Source of the DNA: Pseudanabaena sp. FACHB-2040
GTDB taxonomy: Bacteria; Cyanobacteriota; Cyanobacteriia; Phormidesmidales; Phormidesmidaceae
Reading direction: 5' to 3'
Assembly (NCBI RefSeq): GCF_014696715.1
Contig: NZ_JACJQO010000012.1
Location: 124,001 to 188,000 of the forward strand
DNA: 64,000 bases
The position numbers and the translations under genes are program-made. Positions 30,854 through 39,114 of the stretch are shown here, piece by piece; the stretch's first letter is position 1; each line of letters starts with the position of its first letter. The notes beneath the pieces were generated by a model. That model did no database searches and was not told the origin of the DNA. It saw only the letters and a list, made by a program, of their open reading frames with translations.

Positions 30854-31099
30854 ATTGATTGCAGATGATAACTTCTTTTCCTTTGTCTCCCTAGCCAATT
30901 CTCAGGTACTAATCTTTAGCAGCTAAGTTGATTAGATGGATTTTGGATTTGTAGGCGTTGACGAAACTCAGCCTTCAGCCTTAGCCTTACGGGTTATAGA
31001 TAGTAAGACTAAGCGTTCTAGTTCAGTCAAATGCATTAGTAGCAAATTGCCATCTAACCAGAGGAACATTCCGGTTCTGCTCACTCGTCTTTGTGCCTT

Positions 31100-31115
31100 T
31101 TTACATACCTTTGCA
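31100..31115 (+). promoter_or_regulatory. HLR1-like element upstream of dps
   Basis: TTTACATACCTTTGCA matches the HLR1 consensus with one mismatch in the second repeat. It is 140 bases upstream of the dps ATG and about 200 bases from the divergent small gene. It fits control by RpaB but is not proof of it. The rest of 30899-31254 shows no gene. Confidence 0.55.
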
Positions 31116-31254
31116 TACCCCTGTTGTTAATCGACCTCTGCCGATCGAATCCTTGCTGTGGGCGAAATCACAGCAGAAATCCATCATCGGACGGATGGGT
31201 AAAAAGCCTCTATTTTGTTCAACTGGGAAGGGTGATTTAGGAAATCTAAACAGT

Positions 31255-31788
31255 ATGCGCCCCCTCAATATTGGACTCTCCGAAGAACAGCGGAACGGTG
31301 TAATTCAGCTATTGAATTCTGACTTAGCTGATGCTTATCTGCTGCTGATCAAAACCAAGAAATACCACTGGGATGTGGTAGGTCCTCAGTTTCGGACCCT
31401 GCATCAACTGCTAGAAGAGCATTATCAAGCGCTAACTGAAAGCATTGATGCGATCGCAGAGCGGGTTCGGGCGCTGGGCGGCTATCCTCTAGGAACCGCA
31501 GAGAGCTTCCTGAAGTCTGCCTCTTTGAAGGAGCACCCCGGCGATCTGCCCAACGGTAATCTGATGGTCGAGCGCCTTGCCTCTGACCACGAGCAAGTTA
31601 TTCGGAACTTCCGTCAGCACGTTGACCAGTGCTCTGAAGAGTTCCATGACGAAGGCACCGCTGACTTCCTGACCGGCCTGATGGAGCAGCATGAAGAGAT
31701 GAACTGGATGCTGCGCTCCTTCCTCGAAGGCGAATCGCTTCAACCCTCGGGTGGGCGTGAGTCTGCCAACGATTTGGCAGGCGTCTAA
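31255..31788 (+). CDS. dps: Dps-family ferritin-like DNA-protection/iron-storage protein
   Basis: Dps dodecamers oxidise and store iron with H2O2 and protect DNA. The 177 aa protein shows the ferroxidase residues in KKYHWDVVGPQFRTLHQLLEEHYQ and SIDAIAERVRALGGYP. I chose the ATG at 31255 because homologues begin at this point (MRPLNIGLSEEQ); the frame is open further upstream. A terminator follows. It is divergent from the HCP pair, consistent with a shared oxidative-stress theme. Confidence 0.93.
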   Translation: MRPLNIGLSEEQRNGVIQLLNSDLADAYLLLIKTKKYHWDVVGPQFRTLHQLLEEHYQALTESIDAIAERVRALGGYPLGTAESFLKSASLKEHPGDLPNGNLMVERLASDHEQVIRNFRQHVDQCSEEFHDEGTADFLTGLMEQHEEMNWMLRSFLEGESLQPSGGRESANDLAGV

Positions 31789-31844
31789 ATCTAACTCCCG
31801 AATCTACCTTTAATTCATCGCCTCACATTGCTTGAATAATGACT

Positions 31845-31885
31845 GCCGTAGAGACGTTCATGACTGCGTCCCTACGGCTTTTTGT
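31845..31885 (+). terminator. Terminator after dps, GTAGAGACG-type palindrome
   Basis: The arms GCCGTAGAGACG (31845-31856) and CGTCCCTACGGC (31867-31878), with one mismatch, are followed by TTTTTGT. The core is the same as in the terminator after opcA. Confidence 0.85.
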
Positions 31886-32879
31886 CTGTAGAGGCAATAT
31901 GAACCAGCGCATCCCCCTGGTTGACCAGGGGATTTTGACCGTGCCCAATCACCAGACCCTCAAGCGGGCTATGAATTGTGGCCAGACGATCGCCAAACGT
32001 ATCCGAAATAAAGCCCATTCGCTGCCGTTTCTGGACCGGTTCGCCTAATCTAACCTCACGGTGCCAAATGCCCCCTCGCGAGGCCCGTACCCACTTTGTC
32101 TGGTGAGACTCAAGCTGCATAACAGGATCTGGTAGGTTCGGCGTATCGTACATGCCCAGGTAGGTCATCACTCGATTAATGCCCTCAACCCCCATCTGAA
32201 TAGCGCTTTCGTTAAAACGCAGCGCTTCACCGGCCTCATACAACAGCGTCGGAATGTTGCGCCGGGTCGCCGCCTGCCGCAACGACCCATCCCGAACTGA
32301 AGCGTGCAGCATGATCGGTGCCCCAAAGGCTTGAGCAAAGGCATAGGTGGGCGGGTCGAGCAAATTGGCCCGAATCTGGGGCAGGTTGATGCGGTGAATA
32401 GCGGCAGTGTGCAGGTCAATACCGTAGTCACACTGGCTAACCACTTCCCGCATAAACAGAGCCGCTAAACGGGCTGCTAAAGAACCGCGCATAGACCCTG
32501 GAAAAGAGCGGTTTAAGTCGCGGCGATCGGGCAGATAGCGAGACTGCTCTAGCAAGCCAAAAATGTTGACAACCGGCACTGCAATGACGCTTCCACAAAG
32601 AGCTGTAGGCTTTACCGATTTAAGCAGGCGGCGAATAATCTCTACCCCATTGAGTTCATCGCCATGAATAGCTGCACTGAGCCATAGCTTAGGGCCAGGT
32701 TTGCGGCCGTTTAGCACCGTTACCGGCAGAGACAGCAGCGTACCAGTCGGCAAGCGCGCCACCGGAATGTCTATCTTGCGGCGCTTACCGGGCAAGACAA
32801 TCTCCCCCGCCACTGTAAGCGGCCCGACAATATAAGCTTGCTGCGGCACGGACGACTGGAGAGCCTGCTGCTCCTCCAT
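31872..32879 (-). CDS. Succinylglutamate desuccinylase/aspartoacylase-family (M14-like) zinc hydrolase
   Basis: The zinc-binding pattern of the family is present: HGDELNG (His and Glu), then GIDLHTAA (His). Substrate is unknown; characterised relatives remove acyl groups from amino acids. The catalytic part spans about residues 40-230, and a C-terminal beta-sandwich ends in a biotinyl/lipoyl-like segment (TIHSPLEGLVIGHGQNPLVNQGDAL). The start is unsure: an ATG at 32879 gives 335 aa and a TTG at 32945 gives 357 aa. Its 3' end overlaps the dps terminator on the other strand. Confidence 0.87.
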   Translation of the reverse strand: MEEQQALQSSVPQQAYIVGPLTVAGEIVLPGKRRKIDIPVARLPTGTLLSLPVTVLNGRKPGPKLWLSAAIHGDELNGVEIIRRLLKSVKPTALCGSVIAVPVVNIFGLLEQSRYLPDRRDLNRSFPGSMRGSLAARLAALFMREVVSQCDYGIDLHTAAIHRINLPQIRANLLDPPTYAFAQAFGAPIMLHASVRDGSLRQAATRRNIPTLLYEAGEALRFNESAIQMGVEGINRVMTYLGMYDTPNLPDPVMQLESHQTKWVRASRGGIWHREVRLGEPVQKRQRMGFISDTFGDRLATIHSPLEGLVIGHGQNPLVNQGDALVHIASTDKKP

Positions 32880-32945
32880 GCCCGCCGCTGCCCCAAGCTG
32901 AGCCAACGGCTCCTCGGCATCTTTCAACGGTGAGTTAACCTCCAA

Positions 32946-33320
32946 GGCAACTCCACTGCGCTCAATATAGCGGAGGGGGAAGAGGGGTGGATGGGTAAAT
33001 GGTGTGGATGGGTAGGGGGCAGCTTGTGCTTGCGTATCCCTGTGTACTCACTACTGTCACTTCTTTGATTTTCCCCACCTTCCCCGCGTCCCTGTGGCTC
33101 CTTGGATTGCGTCTTCAGAAAGAGCTAATTTCTGCCGGTTGACCGACGCAGAGCCGGGCTCAGCCTCACCATAGTGGTAGTAGGGTTAGCGGGCTAACCT
33201 AACAATCTTGGACAGAATCGAAACCTTTCCTGTCTTTTTGCTGCTTTTGGCTGGAATTGGGTCATGTTGAAGCAATAGCAGGCTGGGGGCTCGTTCTTTC
33301 TTTTTAACTTTCGGGGCTCT
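32946..33320. other. Non-coding stretch with purine- and pyrimidine-rich halves
   Basis: A purine-rich run (GAGGGGGAAGAGGGG near 32974) and a pyrimidine-rich run (about 33072-33105, CCCCACCTTCCCC) could pair imperfectly. This is the same arrangement as inside ligA. No gene is seen. Confidence 0.5.
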
Positions 33321-34442
33321 ATGATGCTGACGTTAAAACAGGGCAAGGCTCAGCTGTGGGCTTGGGTTGGCTTGCCGCTTTTGGGCTTAACGGGCTGTGG
33401 TTTGGAGATGACGGAGCGTTATCCTGACCAGGCGGTGTCAATGGTACAGTTCATAGAGCCTAACCTTCAGCATTTGAGCCTCATGACCAGTCCTTTGTTG
33501 TTTGACGCCGCCAGTGACTTTTCGGGCGGGGTGGCGATGGTGCGTGCAGGCGAGACCGTTGGCTATATTGACCACAACGGCAGCCTGGTCATCAGCGTGG
33601 CGGATCAGAACGTGACAGTGGCCACGGATTTTGCTGAGGATTTGGCGGTAGCTCGGGTGGGAGAGTACTACGGCTATATCGATCGGGCTGGAGACTGGTC
33701 GATTGAGGTGCAGTTTCGACAGGCTAAGCCTTTTTCGGAAGGGTTGGCTGCTGTGCAGAGAGGTAATCAGTACGGCTTTATCAACCGGGCTGGGGAATGG
33801 GTGATTGAGCCTCAGTTTGACCTGGCGGAGAGTTTTTCTAACGGCCTGGCGATGGTTAAAACTGGCGGGCTTTATGGCTATGTTGATCCGACGGGCAGGC
33901 AGGCAATTCCGGCCCAATATCAGGATGGCTGGAGCTTTTCGGAGTCGCTGGCTGTGGTCAAGAGCCGGGGGGATGGACAGTATGGCTATCTCAGCCGGGA
34001 GGGCAGAGTTGCGATCGCACCCGCCTACGATGGAGCCTTTAATTTCTCAGAAGGGCTAGCCCGCGTGCGGCAGGGCAACAAATTTGGCTATATCGATGCT
34101 GCTGGCAAGACGGTTATTGACTTTACCCTCGACTTTGCCGCCGATTTTTCGGAAGGGCTGGCGGTGGCGCTGCTAGATGGCAAGTGGGGCTATGTGGATA
34201 CAGCTGGAAATGTGGTTATTCCCCCGCAGTTTGACTATGCGGCTGACTTTTCTGAGGGGCTAGCGGCTGTGCAGATCGACGGGCTTTACGGCTTTATCGA
34301 CAAAACTGGGAAGTGGGCTATTCCGCCCAAGTTTACCAATGTGGGCCGCTTTTCAGAAGGCCATGCGCGAGTGCAGATGGACAACCGCTGGGGCTTTATC
34401 GACCCCGAAGGCAACTTGCTCACCGGGGCAACTTCTCGATAG
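33321..34442 (+). CDS. WG-repeat lipoprotein
   Basis: The 373 aa protein has a signal peptide ending in LTGC with lipoprotein Cys26. It then carries nine tandem WG repeats of about 30-35 residues, each with an (F/Y/W)GY(I/V)D-type core followed by G and a sequence like FSEGLA. WG-repeat proteins are common in cyanobacteria and are thought to be binding scaffolds; no function is known for this one. It is probably anchored to a membrane facing the periplasm or thylakoid lumen. Confidence 0.9.
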   Translation: MMLTLKQGKAQLWAWVGLPLLGLTGCGLEMTERYPDQAVSMVQFIEPNLQHLSLMTSPLLFDAASDFSGGVAMVRAGETVGYIDHNGSLVISVADQNVTVATDFAEDLAVARVGEYYGYIDRAGDWSIEVQFRQAKPFSEGLAAVQRGNQYGFINRAGEWVIEPQFDLAESFSNGLAMVKTGGLYGYVDPTGRQAIPAQYQDGWSFSESLAVVKSRGDGQYGYLSREGRVAIAPAYDGAFNFSEGLARVRQGNKFGYIDAAGKTVIDFTLDFAADFSEGLAVALLDGKWGYVDTAGNVVIPPQFDYAADFSEGLAAVQIDGLYGFIDKTGKWAIPPKFTNVGRFSEGHARVQMDNRWGFIDPEGNLLTGATSR

Positions 34443-34544
34443 GCCCGTAATTTTTAACCTGTAGTTTTTAATAGGTGAATAGCGGTCAAGAATTGCCTAG
34501 CATGATGTAGCATTCTGCCATGTTAGGGAGGTCTAGTTTGGGCT

Positions 34545-35282
34545 ATGGTTCATCCGCAGATCAGTATTAGTTGTCTTAGTCTGACTTTGCTTTTGAGCAC
34601 CAGTCTGGTGGGATGCAGCCGCACAGCGCAGTCGCCCGATGCAGCGATCGCAACCCCTGTGGCGTCTACCCCCACTCAGACAGAAGTCTCAGCCGCAACC
34701 CTTCTGCAGCCAGACGAAGGCACCCCCATCAACCCACCTCGGGCGGCAATGCTGACGGGTGAGGAGGCCGATGCCGAGGTGAACTTGCGATCGCAGCCCA
34801 CCACCCAAGCCGATGTCCTTGGGGTGGGCACTGTTGGGGAACAGGTGCAGCTATTACGGTTGGTCGTGGGGGAAGGCGGCTACACCTGGTATTACGTCAA
34901 TTCCCCGGCGGCCAGTGCCGCTGGCTGGGTGCGGGGCGACTTCATCAATCTGGGCAACGCCGCCAGCGCCCTACCCGATACTGCCGCTGCCAGCCCGACC
35001 ACCTGTGGCCAAGAGAAGCAGGCCGCCTTCTTTGAAACCAAGACTTTTTTGGTCTACATCTGCGAGACGGCTGACGGTCTACGCTACCTCAGCACCAATA
35101 AGCAAACCCGCGAATCTCTTGCCCTAACGGAGGTGCAGGAGAGTCAGGGCACCTATGTCGCTATCAACGGCAGCTACCAGTATCACGTTAACGACGGCAC
35201 CTTGGCGCTTTACCAGGTCGATAAGGGTGAGTACACCCAAATGGCCGGGGAGGCCGTAGTTAAGCATGAGCGGGCGAAATAA
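34545..35282 (+). CDS. SH3-domain lipoprotein
   Basis: The 245 aa product has a lipoprotein signal (LLLSTSLVGCS, Cys24) and a Thr/Ala/Pro-rich linker. A bacterial SH3 domain spans about 78-145 (AEVNLRSQPTTQADVLGVGTVG, then AGWVRGDFINL). The C-terminal part contains CGQEKQAAFFETKTFLVYIC, with two Cys that may form a disulfide outside the cytosol. Bacterial SH3 domains often bind peptidoglycan; the role here is unknown. It is 100 bases after the WG-repeat gene and may be co-expressed. Confidence 0.86.
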   Translation: MVHPQISISCLSLTLLLSTSLVGCSRTAQSPDAAIATPVASTPTQTEVSAATLLQPDEGTPINPPRAAMLTGEEADAEVNLRSQPTTQADVLGVGTVGEQVQLLRLVVGEGGYTWYYVNSPAASAAGWVRGDFINLGNAASALPDTAAASPTTCGQEKQAAFFETKTFLVYICETADGLRYLSTNKQTRESLALTEVQESQGTYVAINGSYQYHVNDGTLALYQVDKGEYTQMAGEAVVKHERAK

Positions 35283-35555
35283 GAGGGTGAGAATGTATTA
35301 ATTTTTACTTGTCTTTGAGGATCAGATGATCTACTATCAATCCTCATAGCTGTGTCTGTGCAGCTTGTTTTTCCCCGAAAACCTGGTCTGACGCTACCGG
35401 AAGGTGATTGGACCCACCCACCGATAGCTGACCCGACAGCAGATCCACCTGCTGTACGGGCTGCCTTAATTTTAGGCTGCCCTACTGCTTGCTCATGTCT
35501 GGCGTGACCCGTTTTTCGGGGATTCCTATCCACCGCGTTAAGGAATCCCCTTAAA

Positions 35556-35834
35556 ATGCTGCAAATTCAATACTTCCTGTCGTCTCCTTTAGGGGAGGCG
35601 ACCCTGCCGCCTGCGCCGGTCAACCCGCCAGTGCAGCCGGGGCGCAGACGCTTGCGCCTATACCTCGTCGGCTCCGAAGCCGATACTCAAAGCGCCATCG
35701 ACACTCTCCATGTGCTGGGCTACGCCGAGCGCTTCGAGTGGACTCAGGTGATCGACCTTCCCTCAAATGGTTTTGCGGTCTACCCCTATCCAGGGGACGT
35801 GCTGCGGTATTTGAGACGCGATCGCAAAGTCTAA
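35556..35834 (+). CDS. Conserved-looking hypothetical protein
   Basis: The 92 aa product is soluble, with a Pro-rich segment (about 12-28), then a compact alpha/beta part: RRRLRLYLVGSEADTQSAID, then FEWTQVIDLPSNGFAVYPYPGDVLRYLRR. I do not recognise a named family. Codon use and a clean ATG support translation. It stands alone between two non-coding stretches. Confidence 0.65.
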   Translation: MLQIQYFLSSPLGEATLPPAPVNPPVQPGRRRLRLYLVGSEADTQSAIDTLHVLGYAERFEWTQVIDLPSNGFAVYPYPGDVLRYLRRDRKV

Positions 35835-36222
35835 GAGATCCGGCGTTGGCTGAGCGAATTTAACCTGTTTCTTGAGCGGGGCTGCTGCCTCCCCAGAGGG
35901 GCCAGGAAATCCAGCGTTGGCTCCGCTCAGCCGACGTTCTCTGAGCGACGAAGTAAGGTGCCGCTGTCGCTTTAGGGCAAAGCACCGATGCTACACGAAA
36001 CAGACAACCGGCTTTGCTTTAAACACTGAGCCAAGCTATTGATCCTGAGAAGCTGATGCAGGCTTGAGTAAGCCATTGCTAAAAAGCTATGCTACACAAA
36101 AAATGTATTTGTATTAATCTATGAATTAGGGAGACTGCTTGGCCCAAGCTGAAATTTCTGCTGGCCCTATCGCACTATCTCTCGGTTTGACACTTCTGCA
36201 AATCTGACAAGGCACTACATCC
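35835..36222. other. Non-coding stretch with inverted and direct repeats
   Basis: CGTTGGCTGAGCG (35844-35856) pairs with CGCTCAGCCGACG (35924-35936) with one mismatch. A second copy of GCGTTGGCT occurs at 35914. The AT-rich part from about 36085 probably holds the promoter of the next gene. Confidence 0.55.
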
Positions 36223-37656
36223 ATGACGACCTTAACGATTGTCTGGCTTGTCCTGCCCCTAATGGCGGGACTGATGGCTTACTTGCTGCCCCGACTGGCT
36301 CGGAGCCTGGGAATAGGGGTTGCGATCGCATCGATCGCCTATGGTCTCGCCCTCATCCTGCGTCAGACACCCTTCTCGCTAGAGCTGCTAGACAGCTTTG
36401 GCGTTACTCTCATGGCTGACCCCCTGAGCGGGTTCTTCATTCTCACCAATGGGCTGGTGACGGCAGCCGTAATTCTGTATTGCTGGAGCGGTCAGCGGTC
36501 AGCCTTCTTCTTTGCCCAGCTCTACATTCTCCACGGCAGCCTTAACTCCGCCTTTCTCTGCGCCGACTTCGTAAGTCTCTATGTGGCCCTGGAAGTGATC
36601 AGCATTGCCGTCTTTTTGCTGATTGCCTACCCCCGCACCAATCGCTCCATCTGGGTGGGGCTGCGTTACCTCTTTGTCAGCAATACCGTCATGCTGTTCT
36701 ATCTGGTGGGGGCGGTGCTGGTGTATGAGGCCAACCAATCCTTTGCCTTCAGCGGGCTGGCCCAGGCTGCTCCAGAGGCCCAGGCGTTGATTTTGTTGGG
36801 TCTGCTCACCAAGGGAGGCGTGTTTATTTCGGGCCTATGGCTGCCCCTGACCCACTCCGAAGCGGAGGTGCCGGTGTCAGCCATCCTGTCGGGAGTCGCC
36901 ATCAAGGCAGGGATCTTTCCCCTGGTGCGTTGTGCTCAGATGCTCGACAGTGTTGACCCCATCATTCGCCTGTTTGGCCTGGGTACAGCCTTTCTAGGGA
37001 TATCCTTTGCCCTGTTTGAGAAGGATATCAAACGCATCCTTGCCTTCAGCACCATTTCCCAGGTGGGGTTTGTGCTGGCGGCTCCCCCAGTGGCAGGCTT
37101 CTACGCCTTGGGCCACGGTTTAGCCAAGACAGCCCTGTTTTTAACCGCCGGTAGCCTGCCCAGCCGCAACCTCGACAACCTGCGGCAGCAGCCTATGGCC
37201 ACCCCCGCCTGGGCGACGATCACGGCGGGGGGGCTATCCCTGGCAGGTATGCCGCTCCTCACGGGCTTTGCGAGCAAAGCCCTGACCTTAGAAAACCTGC
37301 TCTCCTGGCAGGTCATAGGTATGAATACCGCCGCCATCGGCAGCGCCATTGTCTTTGCCAGAGTGATCTTTCTACCCCATCAGCCGACCTCTGAGCAGAA
37401 AATGGCCCCAGGGTTCTGGCCTGCGATTCTGCTCCTTGGGGCAGCACTGGTAGCGGCAAATGCTTTCTATATCGAGGCCTATTCCCTGACCAAGATCACC
37501 AAAGCCCTGGCGATCATTGCGTTGGGATGGCTCATTTATTTTGGGGTGATCCGCCGGATGGCGCTGCTCCTGCCCCGCACTCTGGAGCTGTTGGAGCACC
37601 TCATCGGCGTCATGAGTTTGGCGCTGATAGGGCTGTTCTGGCTGGTTCTAGCTTGA
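36223..37656 (+). CDS. MrpD/NdhD-like proton-antiporter-type membrane subunit, stand-alone
   Basis: This 477 aa integral membrane protein of the NuoL/M/N-MrpA/D superfamily has about 14 hydrophobic segments. The ion-pathway residues characteristic of the family are seen in ALEVISIAVFLL (Glu) and LTKGGVFISGLWLPLTHSEAEVP (Lys, His). It is shorter than NdhD. Homologues usually sit in mrp operons, yet no mrpA-G partner is here. It could belong to a split Mrp antiporter or to an NDH-1 variant. AAGG lies 11 bases before the ATG. Confidence 0.85.
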   Translation: MTTLTIVWLVLPLMAGLMAYLLPRLARSLGIGVAIASIAYGLALILRQTPFSLELLDSFGVTLMADPLSGFFILTNGLVTAAVILYCWSGQRSAFFFAQLYILHGSLNSAFLCADFVSLYVALEVISIAVFLLIAYPRTNRSIWVGLRYLFVSNTVMLFYLVGAVLVYEANQSFAFSGLAQAAPEAQALILLGLLTKGGVFISGLWLPLTHSEAEVPVSAILSGVAIKAGIFPLVRCAQMLDSVDPIIRLFGLGTAFLGISFALFEKDIKRILAFSTISQVGFVLAAPPVAGFYALGHGLAKTALFLTAGSLPSRNLDNLRQQPMATPAWATITAGGLSLAGMPLLTGFASKALTLENLLSWQVIGMNTAAIGSAIVFARVIFLPHQPTSEQKMAPGFWPAILLLGAALVAANAFYIEAYSLTKITKALAIIALGWLIYFGVIRRMALLLPRTLELLEHLIGVMSLALIGLFWLVLA

Positions 37657-37667
37657 GCAAGATTTCA

Positions 37668-38459
37668 TCATCCGACCAACTCTCCGCGCATGACGGTGAC
37701 GGCTTGGCCGCTAAGAAAAACGCGATCGCAATCACAGCGCACCTTTACCACGCCGCCTCGGGCCGAGGCTTGATAAGCCAGAAACGCCGACTTGCCGAGC
37801 TTTTCCTGCCAGTAGGGGGCTAGGGAACAGTGAGCCGCACCCGTCACCGGATCTTCGTTGATGCCGATGGTCGGGGCAAAAAAGCGGGAGACAAAGTCAA
37901 ACTCAGATCCGTCTGCCTGGCTGGTGATAATTACCCCTTGCATGGGCAGAGATGCAATCAGGCTAAAGTCAGGAGCCAGTTCTCGTACGGCCGCTTCCGA
38001 CTCTAGCTCGACCAGGTAGTGCTTGGCGTCCTTACCGGTAAACTTCACCGGCAGGTGCCGCAGTCCGGCCTGTAGCGCCGGAGGCAGTTCGGCAGGTTGA
38101 ACGGGGTTGCTAGGAAAGTTTAGGGTAATCCAGTCATCGCTGAGGGTAGCGGTTAGTAGGCCGCTGCGAGTGTGAAAACGGGCTTCTTGGTTAGGCTTCA
38201 GATGGCCCTCGCTCCAGAGGGTGTGGGCCGAGGCCAAAGTGGCATGGCCGCACAGATCAACCTCAGCAGCAGGGGTAAACCAGCGCAGATGGAAGCCGTC
38301 TTCAACGGGGTACAAAAAGGCGGTTTCAGAAAGGTTCATCTCGGCTGCGAGGGCCTGCATCCAGTCAGCATCTGCTGCCTGAGACATGACGCAGACAGCC
38401 GCTGGATTACCGGCAAACAATTGGTTGGTAAAGGCATCAACTTGAACGACGGTCTGGGC
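37668..38459 (-). CDS. PhzF-family isomerase/epimerase-like protein
   Basis: The protein is about 264 aa with the diaminopimelate-epimerase-like double fold and the N-terminal signature VDAFTNQLFAGNPAAVC. NLSETAFLYP has the Glu expected in the active site, LCGHATLASAH forms the central motif, and GINEDPVTGAAHCSLAPYW the second half. Substrate unknown; only some members make phenazines, and no phenazine genes are present. It converges with the antiporter gene with about 11 bases between their ends. Confidence 0.92.
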   Translation of the reverse strand, partial: AQTVVQVDAFTNQLFAGNPAAVCVMSQAADADWMQALAAEMNLSETAFLYPVEDGFHLRWFTPAAEVDLCGHATLASAHTLWSEGHLKPNQEARFHTRSGLLTATLSDDWITLNFPSNPVQPAELPPALQAGLRHLPVKFTGKDAKHYLVELESEAAVRELAPDFSLIASLPMQGVIITSQADGSEFDFVSRFFAPTIGINEDPVTGAAHCSLAPYWQEKLGKSAFLAYQASARGGVVKVRCDCDRVFLSGQAVTVMRGELVG

Positions 38460-38629
38460 CATTTTTCAATTACCAATGCGCTAAGTCTGGAGGGATTGTA
38501 AGTGGGTCGGGGGAACGCTCAGAGAAGCGGCAGCAAATTTGCCTCTGATCCTGGTTTAAGGATCATCACCCAAGGATGGCAGGAACGCTATAGACAACTT
38601 AAAGGCTTACCCATCGCTGAAACCGATGG

Positions 38630-38899
38630 CTACCGGTAGTACCGCTGCTCCAGCCAGATTCGCACTTCTTCTTCTGAGACAAATTGGTGGGTAGTGCGGT
38701 CAACCGGATCATACACTGACCAGGCAGGCTGTCCCTGGCGTGTGGTGTAGCAGCGAATCCGGGGCTGTTCGTGGGGAGACAGGGTATTTAGCACACTTTC
38801 TAAGAGGCGCTGAAACAGTGAGCTTTTGGGGGCTGCCTCATGCTTGAAAGGGATAGGCAGGGGCTTTGGCTGGAAGGGCCGGGCATTGAAGGCATTCAT
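38630..38899 (-). CDS. Hypothetical small protein divergent from the MocR gene
   Basis: The 89 aa product has a basic Pro-rich N-terminus and a C-terminal part (PRIRCYTTRQGQPAWSVYDP, then EEVRIWLEQRYY) that looks folded. I do not recognise a named family. The ATG at 38899 has GGAG nine bases upstream. Its promoter region contains the TGTACC motifs shared with the divergent MocR gene, so it may be a target of that regulator. Confidence 0.7.
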   Translation of the reverse strand: MNAFNARPFQPKPLPIPFKHEAAPKSSLFQRLLESVLNTLSPHEQPRIRCYTTRQGQPAWSVYDPVDRTTHQFVSEEEVRIWLEQRYYR

Positions 38900-38957
38900 T
38901 GGGATGAACTCCAACGGGGACTTCTCAACTGTGGTCCAATGCCTCTAGTTGGAGAAG

Positions 38958-39035
38958 GTACAAAAGAGCGCAATTCATCTAGTACAGTTTCAAAAATGTA
39001 ATCTGTACCAGGCAAACTGTTGAAAACTGTACCAT
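38958..39035. promoter_or_regulatory. Candidate MocR operator: four TGTACC/GGTACA-type cores
   Basis: Cores lie at 38958 (GGTACA), 38982 (AGTACAG), 39004 (CTGTACCA) and 39028 (CTGTACCA). The outer part forms a dyad of GTACAGTTTCAA (38983-38994) with TTGAAAACTGTAC (39021-39033). Direct plus inverted repeats like this are typical of MocR-family operators. Confidence 0.65.
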
Positions 39036-39114
39036 CTCCCCCTGTAGCAAGTCGTCTAAAGTGAGCACAAGCTTCTGCTGCTCTCTCCGTTTACTGTCAT
39101 CGTGAGGTGATCCT

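Noticed and set aside
33520-34440. Repetitive DNA at regular spacing that could suggest an array
   Set aside because: It is the coding sequence of the nine WG repeats, which diverge at the DNA level; not a CRISPR array.
35210-35533. Minus-strand 107-codon frame after the SH3 lipoprotein
   Set aside because: It overlaps the end of the real gene and is low-complexity with no family resemblance.
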